Shown here in pieces: positions 38,250 through 49,707 of a stretch of DNA of 64,000 nucleotides. Every line of letters starts with the position of its first letter. Position 1 is the stretch's first letter. The position numbers were made by a program, and so were the translations under genes. Under the pieces are notes generated by a model that was given only the letters and a program-made list of their open reading frames with translations, was not told where the DNA came from and searched no databases. Source of the stretch: Rotaria sordida (taxonomy: Eukaryota > Rotifera > Eurotatoria > Philodinida > Philodinidae); assembly GCA_905250125.1 (NCBI GenBank), contig CAJNOL010000170.1:124001-188000 (forward strand), in the 5' to 3' direction.

Positions 38250-39848
38250 ATGACAAAAAAAACACTTGTTTTTATTGCTAATGGTAGCGAAGAAATTGAA
38301 GCAGTAACAACAATAGATGGTTTGCATTAAACAATTTTGATTGTTAAATTTTAATAATGATAATTTTTCTTTCCTAGTTCTACGAAGAGCTGAAATTGAA
38401 GTTGATGTTGTTTCAATTGAAAAGAATGGTCATGAATCTGTAAAATGTAGTCGAAATGTTCGTATTTTACCGGATAAATCAATTGATGATATTAAAAATA
38501 ATCAATATGATTGTGTTGTTATACCTGGTGGTAATGATGGTTAGTAAAATCATTTTGTAATATGATTTAAGTAATTTTTCTAAACAAAAAACTTTAATCC
38601 ATAGTTCTATGAATATATCATTAGAAATGACTTAATAAAGTAAATTTTTCTTTTACATATTTTTTTTTCTAAATTTCATTTGTATATTAATAAAACAAAT
38701 TTTTTTCAAAGAGAAAGAATTTTTCTTTTTCTTGTAATAATAATATCTTAATCATATAAGTTTATTTATAATATAGGATCAAAAGCAATGGCAGCAAATG
38801 CTGAAGTTGGACAAATTCTAACAAAACATTATCAAGATGGTAAAATAGTTGCTGCTATTTGTGCTGGACCACGAGCATTATTATCACATAAAATTGGTAT
38901 CGATCATAAACATACTATAACATGTTATCCAACTGTACGTAAAGAATTTACTGATGGTGAACCATATAAATTAGATACACCTGATCATGCCGTTTGTCAT
39001 AGCACGCATACAATAAAAGGTAAAAAGAATATGACACTTCTTTATTGTATTACATTAGTGGATAAAAGCCTCCGCTCTAGCCGATATCGGCCACTGTATG
39101 TGTAATTACATAGTGAGTTTTTGCGCTGTTTCTTATTAAAAATATGATTAATTCTTAATATTTTTACATGTAATTGAAAATAACAAGATTTATCATCTAT
39201 GTTCCATTTCTTATTAGTGCAAGATTCACTTCTGAAACTTGCGAATAATAATGTCTAACTGTAGAGGAAGTTTCTCAAAAAGTTTGAACTCGTTTCATTG
39301 TACTCTCACTGAATTATCGACCTTCAAAAGGCAGTAGATGGTTTCTCCTTACAATAATGATTACAGTAAAATGCGTATAATCTTTGAAAGGATTGATGAA
39401 CTTCAATGAAATTAGTAATGTAAATACCTGAGACATAACATTTTATATTGAGGAGTCAACTGACACACAATACTCTTTCTTTTCGAGATTATGCGGTTGA
39501 CAACAAAAATAGATGCTATCAGTCGTAATTCTCTTTATAATTAAGCGATAACGGCGCTACAATGTCAATGCTCTAAATTCTTGTTGAAGTGCATCAATAC
39601 AAATTTCCAAGCCTCCAATACATAGGGTGGCCGAGATCGGCTGAGGCGGAAACTTTCATTCACTGGTGTATATGTATAGAGAGAAATTTAGTTTTTTTTT
39701 TGTTATATTTTAAGGTGCTGAAGAAAAAGAACATCATTTGGTTACAAGTCAAGGACCTGGTACATCTATGGTTTTTGCATTGAAACTTATTGAACTTCTG
39801 AAAGGCAAAGATGAAGCAACGAAAGTTAAAGATGGATTACTCGTTTAA
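38250..39848 (+). CDS. PARK7: DJ-1/PARK7 family protein
   Basis: Four exons (38250-38319, 38378-38539, 38777-39019, 39715-39848) give 202 aa, against 189 in human. DJ-1 is a redox-sensing protein with deglycase/glyoxalase activity that protects against oxidative stress. The start KKTLVFIANGSEEIEAVTTI carries the conserved glutamate of the active site. VLRRAEIEVDVVSI, QYDCVVIPGGNDG and AAICAGPRALLSHKIG follow; the cysteine in ICAG corresponds to the oxidation-sensitive Cys106. The C-terminal part VTSQGPGTSMVFALKLIELL matches the family. Intron 3 (39020-39714) is inflated by an inverted-repeat element. The stop is followed by AATAAA at 39863 and, 136 bases on, by the start codon of the NSD-type gene. 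Confidence 0.95.
39056..39665. mobile_element. 610-base inverted-repeat DNA element in DJ-1 intron 3
   Basis: The left end (39056-39105) and right end (39616-39665) are inverted copies over about 45 bases. They share agtggataaaag/agtgaatgaaag, then tccgc, then agccgatatcggccac against agccgatctcggccac. No transposase frame is inside. The outermost bases TAGTG/CAGTG recall hAT-type ends, but a convincing target duplication was not seen. Confidence 0.6.
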
Positions 39849-39862
39849 AATTTAATTTATAA

Positions 39863-39868
39863 AATAAA
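39863..39868 (+). terminator. Poly(A) signal candidate, DJ-1
   Basis: AATAAA lies 15 bases after the DJ-1 stop and about 120 bases before the acceptor of the next gene, the usual arrangement inside a trans-spliced operon. Confidence 0.5.
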
Positions 39869-39971
39869 CATTATTTATATTCGATTTTAGTTTAATGCTG
39901 TAGTTTTCTAAGTTGAACTTATTCTTATTCTTATTATTAAATTAAATCAGCTTTAAAAACTTAATTATTTA

Positions 39972-39984
39972 TTAAACTTTTCAG
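39972..39984 (+). promoter_or_regulatory. Splice acceptor abutting the NSD-type start codon (possible SL trans-splice site)
   Basis: The sequence taaacttttcag is followed at once by ATG at 39985. The intercistronic gap from the DJ-1 stop is only 136 bases. This suits processing of a two-gene transcript by trans-splicing. Confidence 0.5.
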
Positions 39985-42900
39985 ATGTCTATTCATCGTA
40001 CATCTATCGATTCATCAATATCAATGGCTACTACGAATGAATTATCAAATGGAAATGTAACAAACAAGAATAACAAAAATATTTTCGTTATTTATATAAA
40101 ATATTATTCATTTTTTTTTGTTTATAGAAAATACAAACATCAGATGTGAATTTATCTATGGAATATGAAACACCAGCTATGGATAGTTTGCCAATGGATG
40201 ATGATGATGATGATGATGACGATGAAGAAGTAAATTTATTAAAAAAAATAAAATAAAATAAAATGAATAATTATTTTTTTTTTTTGTTAGTATGAAAGTG
40301 ATGGGGAAGAACAAGAAATAGCATATAATCCTGCTTGTCATATATGTGGTCTTTCATCATATACATATCAATGTCAAGGCAAATGTCGATATTATTTTCA
40401 TCGTGAATGTGCTGGTATTTTTGATGAACAACAAACTTTAATTTGTTCCGAATGTTCAGCAAGTATGATTTATTTGAAAAAATAAATTTTATGTTTTTTT
40501 TTTCTGTTCTTTTTTTCTTTTAATTTAAGATCGTTTAATATGTAGTTTATGTCAACAATTAATTATTGATAATGAATTAAAATGTGGATTTAATCAATGT
40601 AATCGAATATATCATTCATCATGTTTAATGAATTCGAATTTAACTACAACTTTACCATCGGGTGTATATTATTGTCCTCTTCATGTTTGTGCAACTTGTC
40701 ATTTACATAAACGACCTAACGATAATATAGGTATTTTTATGTATTATATTTCATATTAAAAGTGAAAATCAATATTTCAGGTTTATGTACATTTAAGAAT
40801 TGAAATTGGATTTAACTGTGACTAGACATAGAAGGACATTTTTTTTTTTGAGATAAATTCTTTTCTTTATACAACACAACTATCATGAATATTGACAAAA
40901 AAAATTTATTGAGAATGATATACTAGATCATTAAATTCATTGCTTCATTCTTGACTGGAGTATAAATAGAATCGAACAATCGTTTATATTTGAAGATTTG
41001 ATTTACCTGAAAAATAAATCTTCTATGTAAATCTATTAAAAATTTAACATATCTGTTAAATCTGAGTATAATCACATATTCTCGGAAATTTATTCAAATA
41101 TCATAATCAGAAGATCAGAATCTATTGGATTCTGCCTGTAGTAATAAAAAAAAGCACGGCAGAATTTTCCGATTGATAAGAATATAAGACAAATAATCGT
41201 ATGTTTATTAACACTTTATGAAGAATCAAAGATAGTTAAGCTTTCTTGTTCAAAAATACATTGATATTTTCTCATATTTCAAGCTTCTTTTAGTTTTTCG
41301 CTAGAGTTCACTTTTTTTTGTCTGAGAACACCATTACAAACTACTGACAAATTTTTTATCTCCGTGATCGTAATCCACTGATGATTGGTATGTAAACGCA
41401 CTTAGAAACTTATATCACTAAGAATTTTTTCTCATGCATAAGAATCATATTCAAGATTATAGATAATCTCAACTTTAGTTGAAAGTAAAAAATGCCGGCG
41501 GAGATTTTTTTTAATGAAAATATATAGAAAGATGAGCAGTTTAAATTGAATCAAATTTATTTATTCGAAAAAAAGTATGAATGAAAGACAATTAAAAAAG
41601 TTCACGATAAATAAGTTGATCGACATTAATTAAGTTTCGTGCTAGATTATAGTTTTTTTTTGCCGCAAGCAAAGACAAACTAATAAGAATGTGAATAGAT
41701 GTGGGTGTAAGCCGGAAGAAGATAAGATCTAGATACTTATTTCCATACCTACAAGAACATAATCCAACGTTAATTATGTGCTAATGATATCTTGATGAAT
41801 AATATTTTTTTCGAACGGATATCTTCCGCTAGTTCTAATTTTTAACTCAAATTTTTCAATATTTTTAGTTTTCGATATATTTATCTTTCGATTAAAGTTT
41901 AGAGAATCAAGATTATAATTAAATTCACATCACTCCTTTTTTTTTTGTATTTCGTCTTATTCTCATTGTAGCATGTACCCTAATTGAGAGAAATTTTCTA
42001 ACATCTACCGTACCTTGCAGAATAGGATAGGATAATTTTGCATATCTATAATCAATAATTTATTTATATAAAAATTTTCTATTGCTTAAATATTATTTTC
42101 TAGGTCATCTGTTTACATGTTTGTATTGCCCAACAGCTTATCATGGTCATGAACGTTGTCTACCAGCTGGTTCTCTATCCATATCATATTCATCATCACT
42201 TTGTTGTCCAGTTCATCTTCCAATTGAACGAAAACCAGTACGTCCAGGTGTTGCTCCATATTGTTACATATGTGAGCAATCAACTCGAACAACTGAATGT
42301 TTTGTTTGTATTGAATGTCCAACAACAATTCATCAATCATGTTTACCAACTAAAAATGATGAAAAATCAACAAATTGGAAATGTGATTCTTGTTTAAGTA
42401 ATTTAAAACCGTTATATGGTGATATATGTTGGATTAAAATGGGAAAATTTCGGTATTACCAAAAAAAAAAAAGAATTTTGATGAATGAAAAAGACAAGAA
42501 AAACTACATATTTTGTTTTAGATGTTGGCCAAGTCGAATATTACATGAACGTCATGCACCAGATAATTTACTTGCACAAGAACGTACAGTTGGAGAATTT
42601 CTTGTACATTTTTTTGGTTCAAAAGAATTTTTTTGGGCTAATAAACATCATTATTTAGCATTTGAAAATCGTTGTATTAAATCAAAAGATTCACGTGATT
42701 TTTATAATGCTGAACAAAGTTTTAAAGATGGTAAAATTTTTTTTTTCTGAAAAATCAAAAGAAACGAAAAAAAAATAAGGAAATTTTATTCTATTTTTGT
42801 TTTAAATTTCTTAGGTCTTCGCGAAGCTAAACGTCTTTATAATCGTTTAAAACAATTTTATGCAACAAATCCAGTTGAAAATTATGGTGAAGCAACTAAA

Positions 42901-45860
42901 CTTGAAGAAATGACGTTAGATGATGCATATGATGAATTTGAAGATGATGATGATGATGATGAAAGCGATGATGAATCTGTAGATATGAATTCTGATGAAT
43001 CAATTACAAATGATCATGAAAAAATTTCAACAATTAATGGACGTTCAAAATTAATTGATAAAAGTGCTAATAAAAGTGGACAAATGCCTGCTTATAGACA
43101 TATTAAAGTAGAAAATGAAATTTTAATATATATTTTATTTATTATTTTATTTTTAAGACATTAAAACCAGTAGGTGAAGCTCAAATTCTTCGTTTACCAT
43201 TAGCAGAATTATCTCGTTGTGATTGTGATCCAAATAAACCAGATCCATGTAGTTCCGATGAACATTGTCTTAATCGAATGCTTAAATATGAATGTCATCC
43301 ACATGTTTGTGCTGCCGGTTAGTTATAGAATAGGATTTTCTTTTTACAAAATTTATCAATAAGATTTGTTTTTTTGTCTTAAACTAAGATCAAAAATACT
43401 TTTAGTTCTGATTATCTATTTATAAAATTATAGACTTGAATTATATGAAATATGATTATATGTTAACATAATAAAGTAGTGCATTACTTTCATGTTTGAA
43501 TTCATCTATTTGTTTTTTTCTTTGTGTAAAGCTTTAATTTTGTCGCAATTTGTGTTTGCACCTTGTTGAACTCTACTGTAGATGACATGATGAATAATTA
43601 GTAATAAGTGAATTAATATTCTACTGATGTTTTTTTTTTGTTTCTATTGTTTGATTAATGTTCTCATTAATTTTAAACAAATACATATATACAAGTCGAA
43701 TAGATATATTTCATAACAATCAATTAATCAGAAATTTCACATTAAATTTTTATTGTAATAATATAATACAAAAGAAAGATTGATGAAATAATGAATAGAT
43801 GAAAAAAAAAAAGATAAATTGTTATCCAGTAAATATATTTATAAGATTCTAAACTGTATTATTTATTAGTACAGTATAGCTTATTCTCAGAAAACTTTTG
43901 AACTTTGTACGAACAAAAAGATATCTAGGGTAATTCTTTTTCTTAAAAAGGACACTTGTCAATCGTCATTAATTTGTCACTGTAAGCTTAATTTACTCAT
44001 ATATGGCTCCAAACAAAAAAAAACCTATTAATACCTTTTTTTTCCAATTTACTGTTGTAAGGTGTAATGTAAGGTTAAAAAAACTGACAGCAAATTCAAT
44101 AGTACAAACATCTATATTATTAAAGTTAACAAGAATCTTTTACAAGACATATACAAATATTCTTGCAGAATATTTTCAACGTCTAGAAATATGAAACGAA
44201 AGCAGTTTCAAATCTTAATAACTAATAATTCTTTTTCTAAATTATATGAGATTATATTAATTAAAATGAAAATATGGTCAAATTGCGTCAATCTTGGAAT
44301 ATAGAAAAAGAATATAATACCAGCTTTAATGATTTACATTATATATAGTGTCAAGTCTGTTAAAGTCATCTCTTTTAATAATTCTAGTATATTCTGAAAT
44401 ATAACTTAAAGGGTAATGTTTAGAATAGAAGAGAGTATGAGTTTGTTTTTTCTGCTTGTTAAAATAAATGTTTGAAAATTACATTTGATTATATATAATT
44501 TTCTTTTTTCCTTTTTTCTTTTAATTTAGGTGACAAATGTAAAAATCAGGTAGATATTTATTTTAAACATTTTATTAAATTAAAATTTTATTGTTTATTT
44601 TACTTTTTAATATTTAGCGCTTTCAAAAACGTAAGTTAATTTATTAATTTAATTTATTTTTATTTATCATTGTTGTCTTTGTTTTTTTCTTCTAGGTAAT
44701 TATCCTGCTCAACAAGTGTTTTGGACAGCTGGTCGCGGTTGGGGTTTGAGAACATTAGTAAAAATAAAAGAAGTAAAAAAAATATTAAAGAAATTTTTAA
44801 TTAATCTACTTATATATATATATATATATTGAATCAAGGGCGAATTTGTCAATGAATATGTTGGTGAACTAATAACATATGAAGAAACTGAACGACGTGT
44901 TAAATTAGCTCGTAAAAATAATGTCAAAGATTTTTATTTCCTTGTTCTTGATAAAGATCGGTAAATGAAATAAAAAATAGTATTTCAAAAACAAAAAAGA
45001 ATTTCAATACTCTACTAAATTAAATTTCATAGTGTAATTGATGCTGGACCACGTGGAAATTTATCACGTTTCGCAAATCATAGTTGTGATCCAAATTTAC
45101 GTACAGAAAAATGGAATATTAGCGGTGATCTACGTGTTGGTTTATTTGCTATACGTGATATTGAAGCCGGTAAATATATACTTCGTCAGACAATAATGAT
45201 AAAATATTAAGAAAAATATATATATATTAATTTTTAGGCGAAGAATTAACGTTTGAATATGGTGTTGAATCAGAATTTCGTGGTGATACAATATTTCATT
45301 GCCTTTGTGGAGCTGAGACATGTACTGGTTTTATGGGTCGATCAAAAAGACTTGGCGGAGTAAATTCATAATGACTTTATATTCTTAATGTGAAAAATTT
45401 TCTCTTAGGTTCCATCATTAACTGATACAACATTATCGTTAACATCTGGTTCAAATGGAGTTTCAAATGGTCGTCATAGTAATAAACATCGTATACGTAC
45501 ATCAAATATAACTGGTGAACAAGATGCTGATACATGTTTTGGTTGTGGTCTAACAGGTCAATTAATAGCATGCCAAATGTCGAAATGTTCAAGAAAATTT
45601 CATCCAAAATGTATTAAAGTTAAAGGACAATCATTTCGACATCGTTCTCCAACTCGTAAATAAATTCTCATAACCAAAAAACAATTTTTTTTATAATTTT
45701 ATTCCTTTTTTTAGAACGTTGGATATGTCCATCACATCGTTGTGATATATGTGGTATTGATGCAAGTATAGCATGTGCTGATTGTTTAAGTTCATTTTGT
45801 GCTGAACATCGGACAGAAAATATGCGTGGCATATATTGTTTACTTCATGGACATGAATAA
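39985..45860 (+). CDS. NSD: NSD-type histone H3K36 methyltransferase (PHD-PWWP-AWS-SET-PHD)
   Basis: Sixteen exons sum to 2442 bases (813 aa), shorter than vertebrate NSD1-3 and lacking their long N-terminal part. Order: acidic start with an Asp run; zinc-binding PHD fingers ([13 protein letters not shown]...[27 protein letters not shown]...CFVC); a PWWP domain ([36 protein letters not shown]); an acidic linker; AWS ([13 protein letters not shown]...C); and SET with [40 protein letters not shown] and EELTFEYG, followed by post-[11 protein letters not shown]. The protein ends with a PHD/C5HCH pair ([28 protein letters not shown]). Cofactor motif NHSC and the Tyr of TFEY are intact, so it should be active. 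Exons 44530-44549 and 44618-44630 are micro-exons of 20 and 13 bases. Introns 40731-42103 and 43318-44529 are long and hold nothing clear. Confidence 0.94.
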
Positions 45861-46866
45861 ATTTAATTCTTGTCGAATTTATTTCTTTTTTCTTTTTTTT
45901 TGTTTCTGTATGATCATTTATATATGTCAGATGGTTGGTTTATTTTTTTTTGTCTGTCTCATTGTCTCTCTTGATTGTATTTATATGAATAGACTTGAAG
46001 AATGAATAAAAATAGTTAAAATACGTTTGACAATTATCAATCATTAAAAGAATTTCCGCTCAATCATAATATGTAATTCTAGTCGTATAGATCATTCGTT
46101 ATTATTACAAATGAATGCACATGAATGAAAATGTCTTAGAAGAATTTTTTTTCATATAGCCAACAATAATTTAGTGTTTTCTGTAATAATATACGTAGCA
46201 AAAAGAACACAAGATGAATTTCATATTCTTTTGTAAAGTGAGTGTAACCATGTGAAATAGAATTTCATGAAGATTTTCTACTTTAATTATTTTTTTGTTT
46301 TTTTGTTAAATTTTCCGTTAAAAAAAAATATTTTAACAGCTTTTTTTTCTTCTTCCTCGTCTTTTTTTTTGCTTTGATTTAATAATACTTGTCTTTTGGA
46401 TAATTTTTTTGTTAACGGTTGTTGAATTCAGTGTAATAATCATGAACAAAAACAAAAAAAAAAGAGAAAAGAAAACAGACACATAAAATTGAGAAGAAAA
46501 ACGTGTTGATGACAATGTTTTCCCACTCAAACTTAAGCTCAATCTATTACGCATGTATGATGCTTTTCTATGGTTTTCTCTTTATCTTATTCTCTTTCTT
46601 TTTCATCGACATGATTCTTCCGTCTTTCTATCATATTATCGTTGCTTTTCAAAACATTATGAGGAGTTCCGTTCTTACCTATGTGTGAATAATGCCTTCA
46701 AAGTATATACTAGTAGCATTAAATTAAAAAGACGACACCCACAACATTCTGCTGACAGCATTCTTAACAATATTAAAATAAAAGAAAGAAATCCAAGAAG
46801 ACGACAAGAAAGGAAATATTCTTGTAACGCAGTTTTTGAATCGATATTATTTTCATTTCTACAAAT
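45861..46866. other. Intergenic between NSD-type gene and His-rich gene
   Basis: An AATAAA at 46005 is the probable NSD poly(A) signal. The rest holds T- and A-runs and no supported exon. Confidence 0.4.
46005..46010 (+). terminator. Poly(A) signal candidate, NSD-type gene
   Basis: AATAAA lies 145 bases after the NSD-type stop codon. Confidence 0.4.
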
Positions 46867-47847
46867 ATGGCACTTCAATCGACAATAAATCTTCAAAATG
46901 TGAACAATAACAATAATAATGGTGATGATGAGGATAATCATCATCACCATCATCATCATCATCATCATCATGAGTATGATGAAGAAATCGATGAAACAGA
47001 AGATGATCTTATTGAAAATTATCGTTTTCTAACACAACGTTGTGGTGTTCTACGACAATCTCCAACAACGAATATAATAAATACAATACAACAGCAACAA
47101 CAAAAACAAATGAATCAATCTTCATTTTTCCGTCATCATTCAGTAATAAACGAAAATCATAATAATAGTAATAATGAAGATAAACGTTCATCTTCTTCGA
47201 CTAAACAATGGTACTCACCATTAAATGATTTAAATAATAATAATCAGAATTATTCGACAACAATTAGTCGTATACCTCCAACGATTTATTATGATGATAC
47301 AGAAGATTCTGAATTTAATGGTAATCATTCATTTTCATTAATTAAACTGTTTGCACGTATGAAAGCACGTTTAAAACATGATAAACGTTATCGTCCTAAA
47401 CCTACACATGAATTACTTCCTGAAGAAGATCCTCAAGAATGGCATGAATTAACACAAAATGTTCGAACTATTGTAACAAAAGCTCTTTTACCTGATGGAG
47501 GATATGATGTATTAACAAATCGTACGAAAAAAATTCATAGTAGACGAGGTTCATGTAGAAAATCTCGTGAATTTCATCCTGTTCTACCAAAAGATAATAA
47601 TAATGATGATGATGATGATAAAATTAATATTGAAATAGATGATGAATTCAATACAGAAGATAATAAAGAATATGATCAAATTATATGGAATAAATTTTTG
47701 ACTTGTTCAAGAGGATTTAATTATAGACGATGTGGAGTTTGTAAAACTGTTGATCGACAGCAATTTCAAGGACAATTGGTGTATTTTTATGGTGTTGCAA
47801 ATAATATTTTAATTGATGAAAATTTAAAAGCATCTGGACTGGGTTAG
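46867..47847 (+). CDS. Uncharacterised intronless protein with poly-His tract
   Basis: One uninterrupted frame of 326 codons starts MALQSTINLQNV. The first third is low complexity: an Asn run, then about eleven histidines (46939-46971), then an acidic segment. The middle is Ser/Asn-rich. A better-conserved-looking part begins at about residue 158 with ARMKARLKHDKRYRPKPTHE and includes LLPEEDPQEWHELTQNVRT, VTKALLPDGGYDVLTNRTKK and later NKFLTCSRGFNYRRCGVCKT. No signal peptide or membrane helix is seen. The two close cysteines (CGVC) are too few for a standard zinc finger. Codon use matches the neighbours, so it looks like a real gene. The family is not recognised; a lineage-specific protein is likely. 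Lack of introns is unusual in this window and could reflect a retrocopy or a single-exon orphan. Confidence 0.65.
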   Translation: MALQSTINLQNVNNNNNNGDDEDNHHHHHHHHHHHEYDEEIDETEDDLIENYRFLTQRCGVLRQSPTTNIINTIQQQQQKQMNQSSFFRHHSVINENHNNSNNEDKRSSSSTKQWYSPLNDLNNNNQNYSTTISRIPPTIYYDDTEDSEFNGNHSFSLIKLFARMKARLKHDKRYRPKPTHELLPEEDPQEWHELTQNVRTIVTKALLPDGGYDVLTNRTKKIHSRRGSCRKSREFHPVLPKDNNNDDDDDKINIEIDDEFNTEDNKEYDQIIWNKFLTCSRGFNYRRCGVCKTVDRQQFQGQLVYFYGVANNILIDENLKASGLG

Positions 47848-48002
47848 ATCATTTGCTTTTCCTTTTTTTTCTTTTTTGTTTTATTTATTTGTATATAAAA
47901 TCTTTCTTTCTTTTTTATTATTATTCATATTCATACAAACAATAAACGAGTGAAATAAACAGAGAATCTTAAGAAAAGAACATATATATATAAGATTGGT
48001 TA

Positions 48003-48414
48003 CACGATTTACTTTCCACGGAATTATTTTCCGTTGATTGTTTTCAGTGTTAATTGAATTTTTTTTCACAAAAATTTATCAATTTTGATTCTGAGGATTT
48101 ACTTTCTGTTGATTGCATAAAAATAATTTACCAATTAAGGATGTCTTCGTATGAGGATTTACTTTCCGTTAGTTAGTTTGACGAAATAAAATGAGTATAT
48201 CGCTCATATGAGCGATATACTCATTTTATTTCGTCAAACCAATGTAACGGAAAGTAGATCCTCGTACGAAGACATCTTTAATTGGTAAATTATTTTTATG
48301 CAATCAACAGAAAGTAAATCCTCAGAATCAAAATTGATAAATTTTTGTGAAAAAAAAATTCAATTAACACTGAAAACAATCAACGGAAAATAATTCTGTT
48401 GAAAGTAAATCGTG
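48003..48414. mobile_element. 412-base near-perfect palindrome (foldback element)
   Basis: Two arms of about 205 bases are inverted copies with few mismatches and no spacer; the centre is the perfect palindrome gagtatatcgctcat/atgagcgatatactc (48193-48222). The left arm starts cacgatttactttccacgga and the right arm ends gaaagtaaatcgtg. Within each arm a motif near ggatttactttcygttgatt occurs three times at irregular spacing. No coding capacity was found. It is best explained as a foldback-type non-autonomous DNA element or a recent inverted duplication. Confidence 0.8.
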
Positions 48415-49696
48415 GTCCCCATATAAGATAATGACATCAATTAAATATTTATTGAATAATGTATGTTTGATTAATAATTGTTTATGATAATAGAAACCTA
48501 TCGTCTTCCTTCCATTTATAGATTTTATAAGAAAAAGAAATAATGATAAAATAATTGTCGACAGAAATAACTTATGTCTAATTGAACATGAAATAATTGT
48601 TTCTCAGGAGAACTGAAGTACAATAAGTCATCAATTGAAAGTACTCATTTTTGTTTTTATTTTATAATCAAAATTGGATGCCATGATTTTTTTTCTTTTC
48701 GATTTTTCATTACAAGGAAAAAACTACAACTAACATTGAATATTTTTCTTCAATGATAGAAAGATCATTGCTATTAGATAATTTCTATTAAGCATTTCAT
48801 CGGCAATCTATAGTGACTTTCTTTGACAAAATAAAATGTGATTACATTTGAAACTTATTCAATTACTCAAATTTCTGTTATTCATAGAATAGCATATTTT
48901 AATATCAATCGACATATTTTCCTATTTATGAAATCATATTTTTTAAAGGTCAAATAAACACAGTGATATGTTTTGTTTTACAGTTGTATTTAGTTTTATG
49001 CTTTGAATAATACTTGGACAAACTTTCTCATCAATCTTTTTAAGTTATATATATTATTGACTTGATTTAATTATAAATGTAACAGTTAGCTTATTGCGTA
49101 GATTATATTCAACATCACGTTCTTTGTCAATTCATATAATCTAAAAGTCATTTATTTCTATCAGTCTTTAAATCAATATTTTAAAATCTCATATTCTTTT
49201 TTTTTCTGTTTTATTCAGAATTAATTTCACAATGAAATTCTATTGATATATTTAAATAATACTTACGAAAAGAACAAATTTACTTTTTCAAATATCATAT
49301 AACAATATTTTTTTGTCGCTTGTTTTTTTTTTGAATTTTTACACACACATATATATATGCATAAGTAATTAAACAATAAATTTATAAATAATAAATTTTA
49401 AGAATGAAATTTTTTTTATCTTTTCGATTTGTGAACATAATTCGATAATTTACTTCTGTGTCTCATTGACTAGCGAACTCTTTCGTCGTTATACGATTTA
49501 TTGGCCGAACAATAAAAGAAGCGCTTGAAACAAAGACCATAGATTCGTTATAGACAGATTGATCCTTTGTTCTTCATCGTTTTCTTTTTCCATCGACCAA
49601 TATAGTTCATAATACCCTTGCAGTTCGTTTAAGATTCGAGTAAGATATTATTTTAATTAAAGAAAAAACAAAAATTCATAGATAAGAAATATTTTT

Positions 49697-49707
49697 ATTT
49701 TTCAAAG
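49697..49707 (+). promoter_or_regulatory. Acceptor-like site abutting the cyclin A start codon
   Basis: The sequence tttttcaaag is followed directly by ATGATG, as in DJ-1 and the NSD-type gene. It is the weakest of the three because the AG is preceded by three adenines. Confidence 0.3.

Larger units (their letters stand above)
47848..49707. other. Intergenic, mostly taken by a large palindrome
   Basis: Apart from the palindrome at 48003-48414 (listed separately) this DNA is AT-rich with no exon. The last 200 bases, with slightly more GC, precede cyclin A and probably hold its promoter. Confidence 0.45.

Noticed and set aside
45377..45607. 76-codon minus-strand frame, as well as similar frames at 42113-42349, 52002-52250 and 16596-16865
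   Set aside because: Each is the antisense shadow of a well-supported exon (NSD-type, cyclin A, talin).
48003..48414. CRISPR-like impression from recurring ggatttactttcygttgatt
   Set aside because: Spacing is irregular, copies are inverted between arms, and the genome is eukaryotic; a palindrome explains all copies.
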